DNA of 64,000 bases. Origin: RGIG8709 sp045575975 (GTDB taxonomy: Bacteria; Bacillota; Clostridia; Monoglobales; Monoglobaceae). The stretch lies in the NCBI GenBank assembly GCA_045575975.1, contig JAZNFO010000064.1:1-64000 (forward strand), written 5' to 3'. The notes beneath the pieces were generated by a model. That model was not told the DNA's origin. It saw only the letters and a list, made by a program, of their open reading frames with translations, and did not search any database. Positions 8,591 to 16,228 of this stretch are shown piece after piece (position 1 is the first letter of the stretch; each line of letters opens with the position of its first letter). The position numbers were made by a program, and so were the translations under genes.

Positions 8591-9365
8591 CGTTTAGCAC
8601 CTCCTTTGTGAAGTTTCTGTAAGCTTCTGCAGCTATTCCTTTTTTATCATACTCAAATATGCTTTTACCAACACTCGATGCTTCTGCGGCTCTGATTGAT
8701 GATGGTATTTCCGTTTTGAATATTTTAAGGTATTTTGAATAGTTTAATCTAATTACAGATGAAACCTCTTTGTTATATAGAGTTCGTCTGTCAACCATCG
8801 TTAAGAGTATTCCGCTGAATTTCAGATTAGGGTTTATCTGTTTTTGAACTTTGGTTACAGTTGTAACAAGTTGCTCTAACCCTTTTAGTGGGAGGTAATG
8901 TGCTTGAACAGGAATAATTACCTCGTCTGCAGCGACAAGAGAGTTTATTGTAAGCATACCCAAAGAGGGAGTGCAATCAATTAAAACATAGTCATAGTTG
9001 TCCTTTACACTATCTATGTAATTTTTCAAAACTCTTTCTCTGCTCATAATGTTTACAAGTGCCGTTTCCATACCTGACAACTCAATATTTGCAGGAACTA
9101 AATCAACACCTTCATTGTGATGTAAAATACCTTCTCCCGGTTTGATTTCTTTTTCTTCACAAGTTTTCTGCATTAGGGTTGAAAGTGTTACATCAAGTTC
9201 ATCAGGATTCTGATAACCCAAGCTTTCTGTCAAACTGCCCTGAGCATCACAATCTATAAGCAAAACCTTTTTACCTTCGTTTGCAAGACCGACACCCAAG
9301 TTTACAGTTGTGGTGGTTTTTCCGACACCGCCTTTCTGATTTGCTATTGCAATAACTTTACTCAT
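8547..9365 (-). CDS. parA: ParA-family partition ATPase
   Basis: This P-loop ATPase segregates element DNA with ParB. The deviant Walker A motif (NQKGGVGKTTTTVNLG) is at residues 9-24, Walker A' at LLIDCDAQGSLTESLG, and Walker B at YVLIDCTPSLG. The length of 272 aa fits the Soj-like chromosomal or ICE type without an N-terminal helix-turn-helix. The start at ATG 9365 is set by an AAGGAGG site. The 3' end runs 44 bp into parB. Confidence 0.95.
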   Translation of the reverse strand: MSKVIAIANQKGGVGKTTTTVNLGVGLANEGKKVLLIDCDAQGSLTESLGYQNPDELDVTLSTLMQKTCEEKEIKPGEGILHHNEGVDLVPANIELSGMETALVNIMSRERVLKNYIDSVKDNYDYVLIDCTPSLGMLTINSLVAADEVIIPVQAHYLPLKGLEQLVTTVTKVQKQINPNLKFSGILLTMVDRRTLYNKEVSSVIRLNYSKYLKIFKTEIPSSIRAAEASSVGKSIFEYDKKGIAAEAYRNFTKEVLNDGRLRNKHRSEYTR

Positions 9366-9367
9366 TT

Positions 9368-10246
9368 TCAAAAACCTCCTTGTGCCATATCGTTTTTAAC
9401 CATATTTGACAAAACTGTATCTGCGGTTGCAGGCATATTAAAAAGGGAAGTAATTAAATATGCCTTTGGATTATAAATTTTTTCTGTGTGTCTGTTGAAT
9501 TCCAAAAGAAATGATTCGAGATTTTCATTTGTAACTTCCCTGAATCTCTGCTTAACCAACTCTGCCGGATATTGTTTACCTTCAATAGTGTAATAAGGTG
9601 TGTTCATTGTCAAAACTTCAGCCATTATTTTTACTATCTCGTCGATAATAGGTCTATCTCTATCTGAAAGAAAACAATCATACTCAATATTTTCTTTTAT
9701 TTCCTCAACTGCATCATTATATCTATCTATCCATCTTTGATTATTTTGTTCTATGTCCTCGCCGTATTGTTCCGGCTCTCTTTGATTGATAGATGGATTT
9801 TTTATATAATCAGTTTTTAATTCTTTTTTATTTGATTTATTAGTATTTAATTGCGTTGGATTTTCCAATGCTGGTTCTTCCAACATAGGTTCTCCCAATT
9901 TTGGATTATCCAACATTGGATTTTCCAATATTGGTTTTTTCAATTTAGATTCTACCGGGAACTCGTGTATCACATATTCAATACTTCCGAGTTGTCCTTT
10001 TTCGTTTCTGATTCTTTCTCTAACTACATAGCCTTGTTGCTCAAGTTCGAGAACGGCTACTCGTATTGCATCAACTCCTTCCTTGCTGATAAGTGATAAT
10101 CCCTTTAGGGTATAATCCCATTCTTCCGGCAAAGAAAGCATCAAGGACATAAGACCTTTTGCTTTCAAAGTAAGATTTCGATTTCGCAAATGATGATTTG
10201 ACATGATTGTAAAATCCTTCGTTTTTTCAATTCTAAAAACAGACAT
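9368..10246 (-). CDS. DUF6017-type helix-turn-helix replication/maintenance protein
   Basis: The N-terminal 95 residues form a winged helix found in plasmid and ICE initiators (MSVFRIEKTKDFTIMSNHHL, then LTLKAKGLMSLMLSLPEEWD). A repeated Pro-rich linker follows, and the C-terminal 110 residues (PYYTIEGKQYPAELVKQRF, then KAYLITSLFNMP) match DUF6017. The start at 10246 is set by GGGAGGTG, and 30 upstream codons of the open frame are discarded. Relatives lie directly before parA in clostridial ICEs and are thought to act in replication or regulation. The stop is 2 bp before the parA start. A pentapeptide repeat encoded by six 15-bp units (9856-9945) lies in the linker. Confidence 0.8.
   Translation of the reverse strand: MSVFRIEKTKDFTIMSNHHLRNRNLTLKAKGLMSLMLSLPEEWDYTLKGLSLISKEGVDAIRVAVLELEQQGYVVRERIRNEKGQLGSIEYVIHEFPVESKLKKPILENPMLDNPKLGEPMLEEPALENPTQLNTNKSNKKELKTDYIKNPSINQREPEQYGEDIEQNNQRWIDRYNDAVEEIKENIEYDCFLSDRDRPIIDEIVKIMAEVLTMNTPYYTIEGKQYPAELVKQRFREVTNENLESFLLEFNRHTEKIYNPKAYLITSLFNMPATADTVLSNMVKNDMAQGGF
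9856..9945. repeat. Six tandem 15-bp units, each palindromic
   Basis: The 15-bp phasing starts at 9856, 9871, 9886, 9901, 9916 and 9931. Units resemble TTGGATTTTCCAATG, so most contain the inverted repeat TTGGA-N3-TCCAA. They encode the pentapeptides of the linker in the DUF6017-type gene. The units could be an iteron-like protein binding array or simply a flexible peptide repeat. Confidence 0.8.
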
Positions 10247-10279
10247 TATTTCACCTCCCAAACATAAATTTAGATAACA

Positions 10280-10328
10280 AAAAAAGAAGGTTGCTACACT
10301 CCCGTATTGGGAGGTAACAACCTTCTTT
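10280..10328 (-). terminator. Strong stem-loop with T-run before the DUF6017-type gene
   Basis: GAAGGTTG (10286-10293) pairs with CAACCTTC (10318-10325), and an inner stem CTCCC/GGGAG encloses a GTATT loop. On the minus strand it is followed by seven T residues. It ends the truncated upstream gene and lies 34 bp before the start codon of the DUF6017-type gene, so attenuation is possible. Confidence 0.75.
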
Positions 10329-10339
10329 CTAAACATTTA

Positions 10340-10494
10340 TTATGCTGCTAATTTGATATTTAATATCATTTCAGGTTCTTCAGCTTTCTTTTTTCTTGTA
10401 TAATCAGGGCTTGTTCCATACTTCAAACAACGCTCAAACACTTGTATTTCTGCGAGTTTCAGGGCATTTTTATCAAAAGGAGCATTAGGCACAC
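10340..10494 (-). pseudogene. 3' fragment of an unrecognised element gene
   Basis: Only the last 50 or so codons are left (VPNAPFDKNALKLAEIQVF, then KYGTSPDYTRKKKAEEP), ending at a stop at 10340. The codon use and product look like a real protein tail. Upstream of about 10494 the frame continues into manganese catalase DNA, so its own 5' end is missing. The family is not recognised. See the junction finding. Confidence 0.55.
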
Positions 10495-10908
10495 GATGTA
10501 GGGACAGAAGAACTTGCCCACCTTGAAATTGTTGGTTCATTGATAACACAGCTTGCAAAGAATGCATCAACAACTGAAATTGAAAACAGCCCTATGGCAC
10601 CTTATTTTATCGATCACGGAAGAGGTGTTTACCCTGTTTCAGCAGCAGGAAACCCGTTTTCTGCAGAAACATTTTCTGTTACAGGGGACCCCATAGCAGA
10701 CCTTAATGAAGACCTTGCAGCAGAACAGAAAGCAAGAGCAACCTATGACAATATTTTAAGAGTATCCGATGACCCTGATGTCAATGATGTTATTAAGTTC
10801 TTAAGAGAAAGAGAGGTCGTTCATTTTCAGCGTTTCGGTGAAGCGCTTGACTCAATTCAGAATAAACCTATGAGCAAAAATTTCTTTTGTATGGGTATGA
10901 AGAAATAA
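10495..10908 (+). pseudogene. cotJC: Manganese catalase / CotJC spore coat protein, N-terminus missing
   Basis: About 137 C-terminal codons remain. The CotJC/Mn-catalase core is clear: GTEELAHLEIVGSLITQLAK with a metal-ligand Glu and His, DHGRGVYPVSAAGNPF, DLAAEQKARATYDNILR, and FLREREVVHFQRFGEAL. The frame hits a TAG just before 10495, exactly where homology ends. The missing portion is roughly the first quarter to third of the protein, including two ligand positions, so it should be inactive. CotJC proteins sit in the spore coat. A terminator follows. Confidence 0.85.
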
Positions 10909-10921
10909 TTTTTAAACTAGT

Positions 10922-10957
10922 AACAGGAGAGGACTTTTTCCCTCTCCTGTTAATTTG
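10922..10957 (+). terminator. Terminator after the catalase fragment
   Basis: AACAGGAGAGG (10922-10932) pairs with CCTCTCCTGTT (10941-10951), followed by TAATTT. It belongs to a repeat that recurs at 62612-62672. Confidence 0.7.
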
Positions 10958-10986
10958 TTATTCAGTTTTTGTCAAGACAGCAGAAC
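10927..10986. repeat. Intergenic repeat, copy A
   Basis: About 60 bp: a GAGAGG...CCTCTC hairpin, then TTTGTTATTCAGTTTTTGTC and AAGACAG-AGAAC. A second copy lies at 62612-62672 with one indel and a few mismatches in the hairpin part. The last 33 bp differ at a single position. Confidence 0.85.
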
Positions 10987-11221
10987 TGGACTGACCCCCT
11001 GTGTTTTCATTTGTATCGTTTCAGGGGGTCACCTCAAACCGTCCCCCATTTGTACAACAATGAAAGAATTTCTATGAAACTAAAAGGAATGAGTCCGGTG
11101 CAATACCGAACTCATTTACAAGCAAGTTAATATTTAATTTTGTCTAAACTTTGGGGTTCACTTCATTTGACCTCCCCCGATTTAGCTTGTTTTTTTACAT
11201 AGACGCATCATTCCCTGCATT
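10987..11221. other. Non-coding stretch with two palindromes
   Basis: No supportable gene lies between 10909 and 11221. Two hairpins are visible: TGACCCCCTG (10992-11001) with CAGGGGGTCA (11022-11031), and AATGAGT (11088-11094) with ACTCATT (11110-11116). The T-rich end (CTAAACTTTGGGGTTCA) resembles decayed insertion sequence ends, but no transposase remnant was found. Confidence 0.5.
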
Positions 11222-11743
11222 CTACCAAAAAAATGGTGAGCTATAATATCTGTAGCTAAGTGATGAAAAGCAGGCTGCTATAATTATTGCGGCAAAAACA
11301 TACTTAATAATTCCGATTATAACTGAAAAGATACAGAATGTTCTTGTGTTCTGTGAATATATTCCTGCTTTTTTTATGTTACCAGCATTGATTTCTGCCT
11401 TTGTCATTACAGAAAAGACAATTGCTGCAATTCCAAAACCTATGCTTCCAAATATTGTGCATAGAATTGAAAAAACAAAATAATCCTTTGGCTTTTTCAC
11501 ATACTGTCTGTATATAGCTTCATAATATTTTTTCTCAGGAGTGTGTCTTTCAGGCTCCGGCTCTTTATACTGAGTTGTATCTTCCAAAACCTCTTCTACT
11601 GCAGGTTCAACCTCTTCATTAATATCCAAAGGCTGTTCCTGTTTTTCTCTTTCTTTTTTATTTATATCTGCAATATACATTCCGCAGGATGTGCAGTTAT
11701 TATAGGTGTTTTCATTCTGGGCTCCGCAATTCGGACAATACAT
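11222..11743 (-). CDS. Zinc-ribbon membrane protein (DUF4190-like)
   Basis: The 173-aa product begins MYCPNCGAQNENTYNNCTSC, a zinc ribbon with two CxxC pairs. A long acidic linker follows (residues about 30-75), then two membrane helices: IFGSIGFGIAAIVFSV, and FCIFSVIIGIIKYVFAAIII near the C-terminus. A loop with TKAEINAGNIKKAGIYS between the helices is typical of DUF4190 proteins. The start at 11743 is set by GAGGAGGAA, and the upstream 14 codons are dropped. It lies just downstream of sigF on the same strand. The biological role is unknown. Confidence 0.7.
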   Translation of the reverse strand: MYCPNCGAQNENTYNNCTSCGMYIADINKKEREKQEQPLDINEEVEPAVEEVLEDTTQYKEPEPERHTPEKKYYEAIYRQYVKKPKDYFVFSILCTIFGSIGFGIAAIVFSVMTKAEINAGNIKKAGIYSQNTRTFCIFSVIIGIIKYVFAAIIIAACFSSLSYRYYSSPFFW

Positions 11744-11807
11744 AAAAATTCCTCCTCTATTTTCTTTATTTGTATTATTCGACACAAATCCCTCTTTTCC
11801 TTTATTT

Positions 11808-12542
11808 TTAACTTAACATTTTTTCTCTCATATCCAGAAGAATTTTTTTCTCCAGCCTTGAAACCTGCACCTGAGAGATTCCAAGCTCTTTTGCAGTTTC
11901 CATCTGGGTTTTCTGTTTAAAATATCTTAAAGAAATTATTTTTCTTTCTCTTTCATTATACCCTTTCATTATATTTTCAAGAGTGATTTTATTCACAACC
12001 GAGCTTTCAAAATTCACGGGGCTTTCTATCTTTTCTATCAAAGTTCTGCTATCCCCTTTTTCAGTCTCTCCTGATGAATATATAGATTCCGGTCTTAACG
12101 ATGCTTCTATAGCAACTGCAACATCCTCCGGCGATGCTCCCACTTTCTCCGATATTTCCTGCACTGTGGGCTCACATCCATTCTCTTTTATAAGTTCATC
12201 TCTTACCCTTGATATTTTCATAGAAAGCTCTTTTATACTTCTGCTTACCTTTATAATTCCGTCATCTCTCAAAAATCTTTTAACCTCTCCCATAATCATC
12301 GGCACAGCATAGGTTGAAAACTTAACATTAAAAGACGTGTCGAATTTGTCAATGGCTTTTATAAGTCCGATACATCCTATCTGAAAAAGGTCTTCTGTCT
12401 CCTGTCCTCTTCCCTGAAACCTTTTCACTATACTGTGGACAAGCCCTGTGTTTTCATTAATAATTTCATCCCGCGCACACCTATCACCTTTTTGTGCCTT
12501 TTCTATGAGAAAGTCAAAGTTTTCATTATATTTAAGCGGCAT
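11808..12542 (-). CDS. sigF: RNA polymerase sporulation sigma factor SigF
   Basis: This forespore-specific sigma factor is the third gene of the spoIIA operon. At 244 aa it has region 2 (ETEDLFQIGCIGLIKAIDKF and FSTYAVPMIMGEVKRFLRDD), region 3 (VRDELIKENGCEPTVQEISE) and region 4 with the helix-turn-helix ETAKELGISQVQVSRLEKKI. The length is normal for SigF. In related bacteria it is held inactive by SpoIIAB and released by SpoIIAA. The gene begins 12 bp after spoIIAB. Confidence 0.96.
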   Translation of the reverse strand: MPLKYNENFDFLIEKAQKGDRCARDEIINENTGLVHSIVKRFQGRGQETEDLFQIGCIGLIKAIDKFDTSFNVKFSTYAVPMIMGEVKRFLRDDGIIKVSRSIKELSMKISRVRDELIKENGCEPTVQEISEKVGASPEDVAVAIEASLRPESIYSSGETEKGDSRTLIEKIESPVNFESSVVNKITLENIMKGYNERERKIISLRYFKQKTQMETAKELGISQVQVSRLEKKILLDMREKMLS

Positions 12543-12554
12543 ATAATCCTCCTG

Positions 12555-12974
12555 CTAGATTTTCAGTTTCTTTCTCATAGTTACCGTGGTTCCTTCTCCG
12601 TACTTCGATTTCACGGTTAAATCATCCATAAATGTTTGCATAACCGTGAAACCCATTCCGCTCCTTTCCCCGTCTGTGTCTGTTGTGAATAGCGGTTGCA
12701 TTGCTCTCTCTATATCCTCTATTCCGACACCCTCGTCTTCAACAGAGATTTCAAGCTCGTCCCCCAAAATTCTGCAGATTATTTTCACAACCCCTATTCC
12801 GTTTATGTAGCCGTGAACAATAGAATTGGTCACAGCCTCCGAAACCGCTGTTTTTATATCTGCAAGCTCTGCTGCTGTCATCTCAAGCTGAACCGCAAAT
12901 GCCGCAACTGCCGCTCTTGCAAAAGATTCGTTTGTGCTTTTTGCAGGAAATTCAAGTTTCATAAAATTCTCCAT
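12555..12974 (-). CDS. spoIIAB: Anti-sigma F factor / serine kinase SpoIIAB
   Basis: A 139-aa GHKL-type kinase that binds SigF and phosphorylates SpoIIAA. The N-box (DIKTAVSEAVTNSIVHGY) and G1 box (VEDEGVGIEDIERAM), followed by the GMGFTVMQTF G2 box, form the ATP site. The ATG at 12974 is behind GGAGGGA. It is 18 bp downstream of spoIIAA and 12 bp upstream of sigF, the classic order. Confidence 0.96.
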   Translation of the reverse strand: MENFMKLEFPAKSTNESFARAAVAAFAVQLEMTAAELADIKTAVSEAVTNSIVHGYINGIGVVKIICRILGDELEISVEDEGVGIEDIERAMQPLFTTDTDGERSGMGFTVMQTFMDDLTVKSKYGEGTTVTMRKKLKI

Positions 12975-12992
12975 TTTTATCCCTCCTGTTTC

Positions 12993-13298
12993 TTAATTAC
13001 ATTCAAGTATTTTTTTAAGTCCTGATATTTCAAGTATCTTGTCAACCTGCTGGTTTGCTCTTATTACCATTGTTTTTCCGCCAAGAGAATTTATTATCTT
13101 ATATCTCCCTGCAATAACCCCTATGCCTGAACTGTCCATAAATGACACCTTATTGAAATCAAGCACAAGATTTTTTATCTTTCTAAGCTCGATTTCCCTG
13201 TCAATCATCTCTCTTACATCCTTTGCACTGTGGTGGTCAAGCTCCCCCTCAGGCTTTACAACAAGTGTTGTTCCTATGTGTTCTATTCTTATATCCAT
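12993..13298 (-). CDS. spoIIAA: Anti-anti-sigma F factor SpoIIAA
   Basis: A 101-aa STAS-domain protein. The phosphorylation-site motif FMDSSGIGVIAGRY is at residues 54-67, preceded by LVLDFNKVS. Dephosphorylated SpoIIAA binds SpoIIAB and frees SigF. It is the first gene of the operon, with AAGGAGG before its ATG and a SigH-like promoter just upstream. Confidence 0.95.
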   Translation of the reverse strand: MDIRIEHIGTTLVVKPEGELDHHSAKDVREMIDREIELRKIKNLVLDFNKVSFMDSSGIGVIAGRYKIINSLGGKTMVIRANQQVDKILEISGLKKILECN

Positions 13299-13321
13299 TC
13301 TATATTACCTCCTTCATATAT

Positions 13322-13349
13322 AATTTCTATAAATTACCAATTTTTTCCT
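13322..13349 (-). promoter_or_regulatory. SigH-like promoter of the spoIIA operon
   Basis: On the minus strand, AGGAAAA (13343-13349) and ATAGAAATT (13322-13330) are separated by 12 bp. This resembles the SigH pattern (AGGAWWT, then GAAT) that drives spoIIA in known endospore formers. The -10 match is imperfect. Confidence 0.45.
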
Positions 13350-13373
13350 TTTTTTATTTTATTAAATCGTCAG

Positions 13374-13410
13374 ACAAAAAACGACAGCCGAAAACATTTT
13401 CGACTGTCGT
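13374..13410 (-). terminator. Terminator of valS
   Basis: ACGACAG...CTGTCGT inverted repeat with a CGAAAA/TTTTCG inner stem, followed on the minus strand by TTTTTTG. It begins about 18 bp after the valS stop. Confidence 0.85.
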
Positions 13411-13427
13411 CTTAAAATTATAAGTTA

Positions 13428-16055
13428 TTATTCAAAGCTTTTTAAGGATTCAATAACTTTTTCAAGCATTTCCTTATATTTTTCGCCTTTCTTACGCTCC
13501 TCTTCAACAACGCTTGCGGGAGCCTTGTCAACAAAGCCTTTGTTATTTAATTTTCCTTCAACTCGTTTTATCTCATTTTCAAGGTTTGCTTTTTCCTTAC
13601 TTAATCTTTCGATTTCTTTTTCTCTGTCAACCAGCTCGTCAAAAGGAATATAAATTTCCGCCTTATTAACAACCACAGAAACTGCATTTTCAGGAACATC
13701 CTTTTTATCTTTTGCAATAACAACGCCCTGAGCTGACGCAAGCTTTTCAAAGAACACTGTTGCATCTGAGAATGCATCCTCTTCGTCTGTGATAATAAAG
13801 AGCTTTGCTTTCTTTGACGGAGGAACATTCATTTTGTTTCTCACATTTCTTATGCCCTTGATTGCATCCATAATAACTTCCATATGAGCTTCTGCGTCTT
13901 TATTATCAAGCTTCTCATCAAAAGTGGGGAAGCTTGAAATCATAATGCTTTCACCCTCGTGAGGAAGTGCCTGCCAGATTTCTTCTGTTATAAACGGCAT
14001 AAACGGATGGAGAAGCTTAAGTGTGTTTGATAAAACATAGCTTAAAACCTGTTGTGCGGTTATGTTTGCTTCACCTTCTTCAAAAAATCTTGGCTTAACA
14101 AGCTCGATATACCAGTCACAGAATTCGTCCCAGATAAAGTCATAAAGCTTCTGAACCGCAATACCAAGTTCATACTTATCAAGATTTTCTGTTACCTCTT
14201 TAACAAGAGCATTATATCTGCTTAATATCCATTTATCTTCTGCAAAAAGTTTTTCAGCTGACGGAAGTTCTGCCTTATCAATGTTTAAATTCATAAGAAC
14301 AAATCTTGAAGCATTCCATATTTTGTTTGCAAAGTTTCTGCTTGCTTCAACTCTCTCAATATAAAATCTCATATCATTTCCGGGAGAGTTTCCTGTTGCA
14401 AGGGTAAATCTCAAAGCATCCGCTCCGTATTTATCAACAATTTCAAGCGGGTCAATTCCGTTGCCCAGGGACTTACTCATTTTTCTTCCCTGACTGTCAC
14501 GGACAAGACCGTGAATATAAATATGCTTAAAGGGTTCTTTCCCAGTGTGTTCAAGACTTGAGAATATCATTCTTGCAACCCAGAAGAAGATAATATCATA
14601 TCCCGTAACCAAAACTGATGTTGGGAAGAAATAATCAAGGTCTTCTGTTTTTTCGGGCCAGCCAAGAGTTGAGAACGGCCAGAGTGCTGAACTGAACCAT
14701 GTGTCAAGAACATCCTCTTCCTGACGCATTGGCTGTCCGCACTTAGGACAAGTCTTAACATCTTCTATTGAAACAACTGTTTCTCCGCAGGCATCACAAT
14801 AATATGCCGGAATTCTGTGTCCCCACCAGAGTTGACGGGAAATACACCAGTCGTGAACATTTTCCATCCAGTTCATATATGTTTTTGAGAATCTGTCTGG
14901 AATAAATGAAACTGTTTTGTTTTCAACAACCTCAATTGCCTTTTCAGCAAGAGGCTGCATCTTAACAAACCACTGTTTTGATGTTATCGGTTCAACTGTT
15001 GTTCCGCAACGATAGCAGGTTCCAACATTATGCGTGTGTGGTTCTGTTTTGATTAAAAGCCCCTGTTCTTCAAGGTCAGCAAGCATTGCTTTTCTGCATT
15101 CATAACGGTCCATACCTTCATATTTTCCGCCGTATGAATTAATTGTGGCATCATCATTCATAACCTTAATCTGTACAAGATTATGTCTTAATCCAACCTC
15201 AAAATCATTAGGATCGTGAGCAGGTGTAATCTTAACACAGCCTGTTCCAAATTCTTTGTCAACATATTCATCCGCAATAACAGGAATTTCTCTGCCAACA
15301 AGAGGAAGAATAAGCTTTTTGCCAACCAGCTCCTTATATCTTTCATCATCTGGGTTAACTGCGACTGCAGTATCTCCAAACAAGGTTTCAGGCCTTGTTG
15401 TTGCAATAACAACATATCCGTCTGAATCCTTAATAGGATATTTAATATGCCAGAAATTTCCATCCTGCTCTGTGTATTCAACTTCTGCATCCGAAAGTGC
15501 TGTTGCACAGCTTGGACACCAGTTTATAATTCTGTTTCCCTGATAAATAAGACCTTTGTTATAAAGATTAACAAAAACCTCTTTAACCGCTTTTGAACAG
15601 CCCTCATCCATTGTAAAGCGTTCTCTTTCCCAGTCGCAGGAGCATCCAAGCTTCTTTATCTGGTTTATAATACGGTTTCCATACTGTTCTTTCCAGTCCC
15701 ATACACGCTCTAAAAACTTGTCTCTTCCAAGGTCATATCTTGTGAGACCTTCTTCTTTTCTTAAGTTTTCTTCAACCTTTATCTGGGTTGCAATTCCCGC
15801 ATGGTCTGTTCCCGGAACCCAAAGAGCCTCATAGCCCTGCATTCTTTTTGTTCTAATTAAAATATCCTGAAAGGTTTCATCCAGAGCATGTCCCATATGC
15901 AACTGACCTGTTACATTTGGAGGAGGAATAACGATTGTGAAAGGCTTTTTATCCTTATTCACTGTTGCATGAAAATAGCCTTTGTCCATCCATTCCTTAT
16001 ATATTCTGTCTTCTACCTGTTTAGGTTCGTATGTTTTTGACAATTCTTTAGCCAA
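13428..16055 (-). CDS. valS: Valyl-tRNA synthetase
   Basis: A class I synthetase that charges tRNA-Val, 875 aa, normal length. The HIGH motif appears as PPNVTGQLHMGHALDET near residue 50, and KMSKS as GRKMSKSLGNGIDP near 525. A zinc ribbon-like CDACG...CPKCGQP lies near 415. The C-terminal 70 residues form the coiled coil (EKEIERLSKEKANLENEIKR) typical of ValRS. The upstream gap is only about 170 bp and holds a SigA-type promoter, with no T-box visible. Confidence 0.98.
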   Translation of the reverse strand: MAKELSKTYEPKQVEDRIYKEWMDKGYFHATVNKDKKPFTIVIPPPNVTGQLHMGHALDETFQDILIRTKRMQGYEALWVPGTDHAGIATQIKVEENLRKEEGLTRYDLGRDKFLERVWDWKEQYGNRIINQIKKLGCSCDWERERFTMDEGCSKAVKEVFVNLYNKGLIYQGNRIINWCPSCATALSDAEVEYTEQDGNFWHIKYPIKDSDGYVVIATTRPETLFGDTAVAVNPDDERYKELVGKKLILPLVGREIPVIADEYVDKEFGTGCVKITPAHDPNDFEVGLRHNLVQIKVMNDDATINSYGGKYEGMDRYECRKAMLADLEEQGLLIKTEPHTHNVGTCYRCGTTVEPITSKQWFVKMQPLAEKAIEVVENKTVSFIPDRFSKTYMNWMENVHDWCISRQLWWGHRIPAYYCDACGETVVSIEDVKTCPKCGQPMRQEEDVLDTWFSSALWPFSTLGWPEKTEDLDYFFPTSVLVTGYDIIFFWVARMIFSSLEHTGKEPFKHIYIHGLVRDSQGRKMSKSLGNGIDPLEIVDKYGADALRFTLATGNSPGNDMRFYIERVEASRNFANKIWNASRFVLMNLNIDKAELPSAEKLFAEDKWILSRYNALVKEVTENLDKYELGIAVQKLYDFIWDEFCDWYIELVKPRFFEEGEANITAQQVLSYVLSNTLKLLHPFMPFITEEIWQALPHEGESIMISSFPTFDEKLDNKDAEAHMEVIMDAIKGIRNVRNKMNVPPSKKAKLFIITDEEDAFSDATVFFEKLASAQGVVIAKDKKDVPENAVSVVVNKAEIYIPFDELVDREKEIERLSKEKANLENEIKRVEGKLNNKGFVDKAPASVVEEERKKGEKYKEMLEKVIESLKSFE

Positions 16056-16118
16056 AACTAAACATCTCCTTCCGTATATGTAAATCTGCTACGCAGATAA
16101 ATCCGCACATATACAGTT

Positions 16119-16147
16119 AGTATAACAAAATTCTGTTTAAATTGCAA
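16119..16147 (-). promoter_or_regulatory. SigA-type promoter of valS
   Basis: On the minus strand, TTGCAA (16142-16147) and TATACT (16119-16124) are separated by 17 bp. It lies about 65 bp before the valS start. Confidence 0.7.
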
Positions 16148-16175
16148 GCATTTTAGCAAATTTTAAGTTTTTCAA

Positions 16176-16208
16176 TTGACACAGATGCAACCTGTGTGTT
16201 AGTATAAC
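16176..16208 (+). promoter_or_regulatory. birA promoter with operator-like palindrome
   Basis: TTGACA (16176-16181) and TAGTAT (16200-16205) are separated by 18 bp. ACACAG (16179-16184) and CTGTGT (16192-16197) form an inverted repeat overlapping the -35 and the spacer, a typical position for a repressor site. The binding protein is unknown. Confidence 0.55.
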
Positions 16209-16228
16209 ATTGAAAGGAGCCTTGAAGT

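Noticed and set aside
9371..10246. 15-bp repeats as a CRISPR or phase-variation tract
   Set aside because: The repeats are in frame with the gene, contiguous and imperfect, and length changes by whole units would not shift frame.
11545..11560. EPEPER in the zinc-ribbon protein as a link to the element's -PEPER tails
   Set aside because: It is an internal acidic linker without a junction or ribosome binding role, so the likeness is chance.
16056..16228. T-box riboswitch before valS
   Set aside because: The leader is too short, and no T-box sequence or specifier loop is visible.
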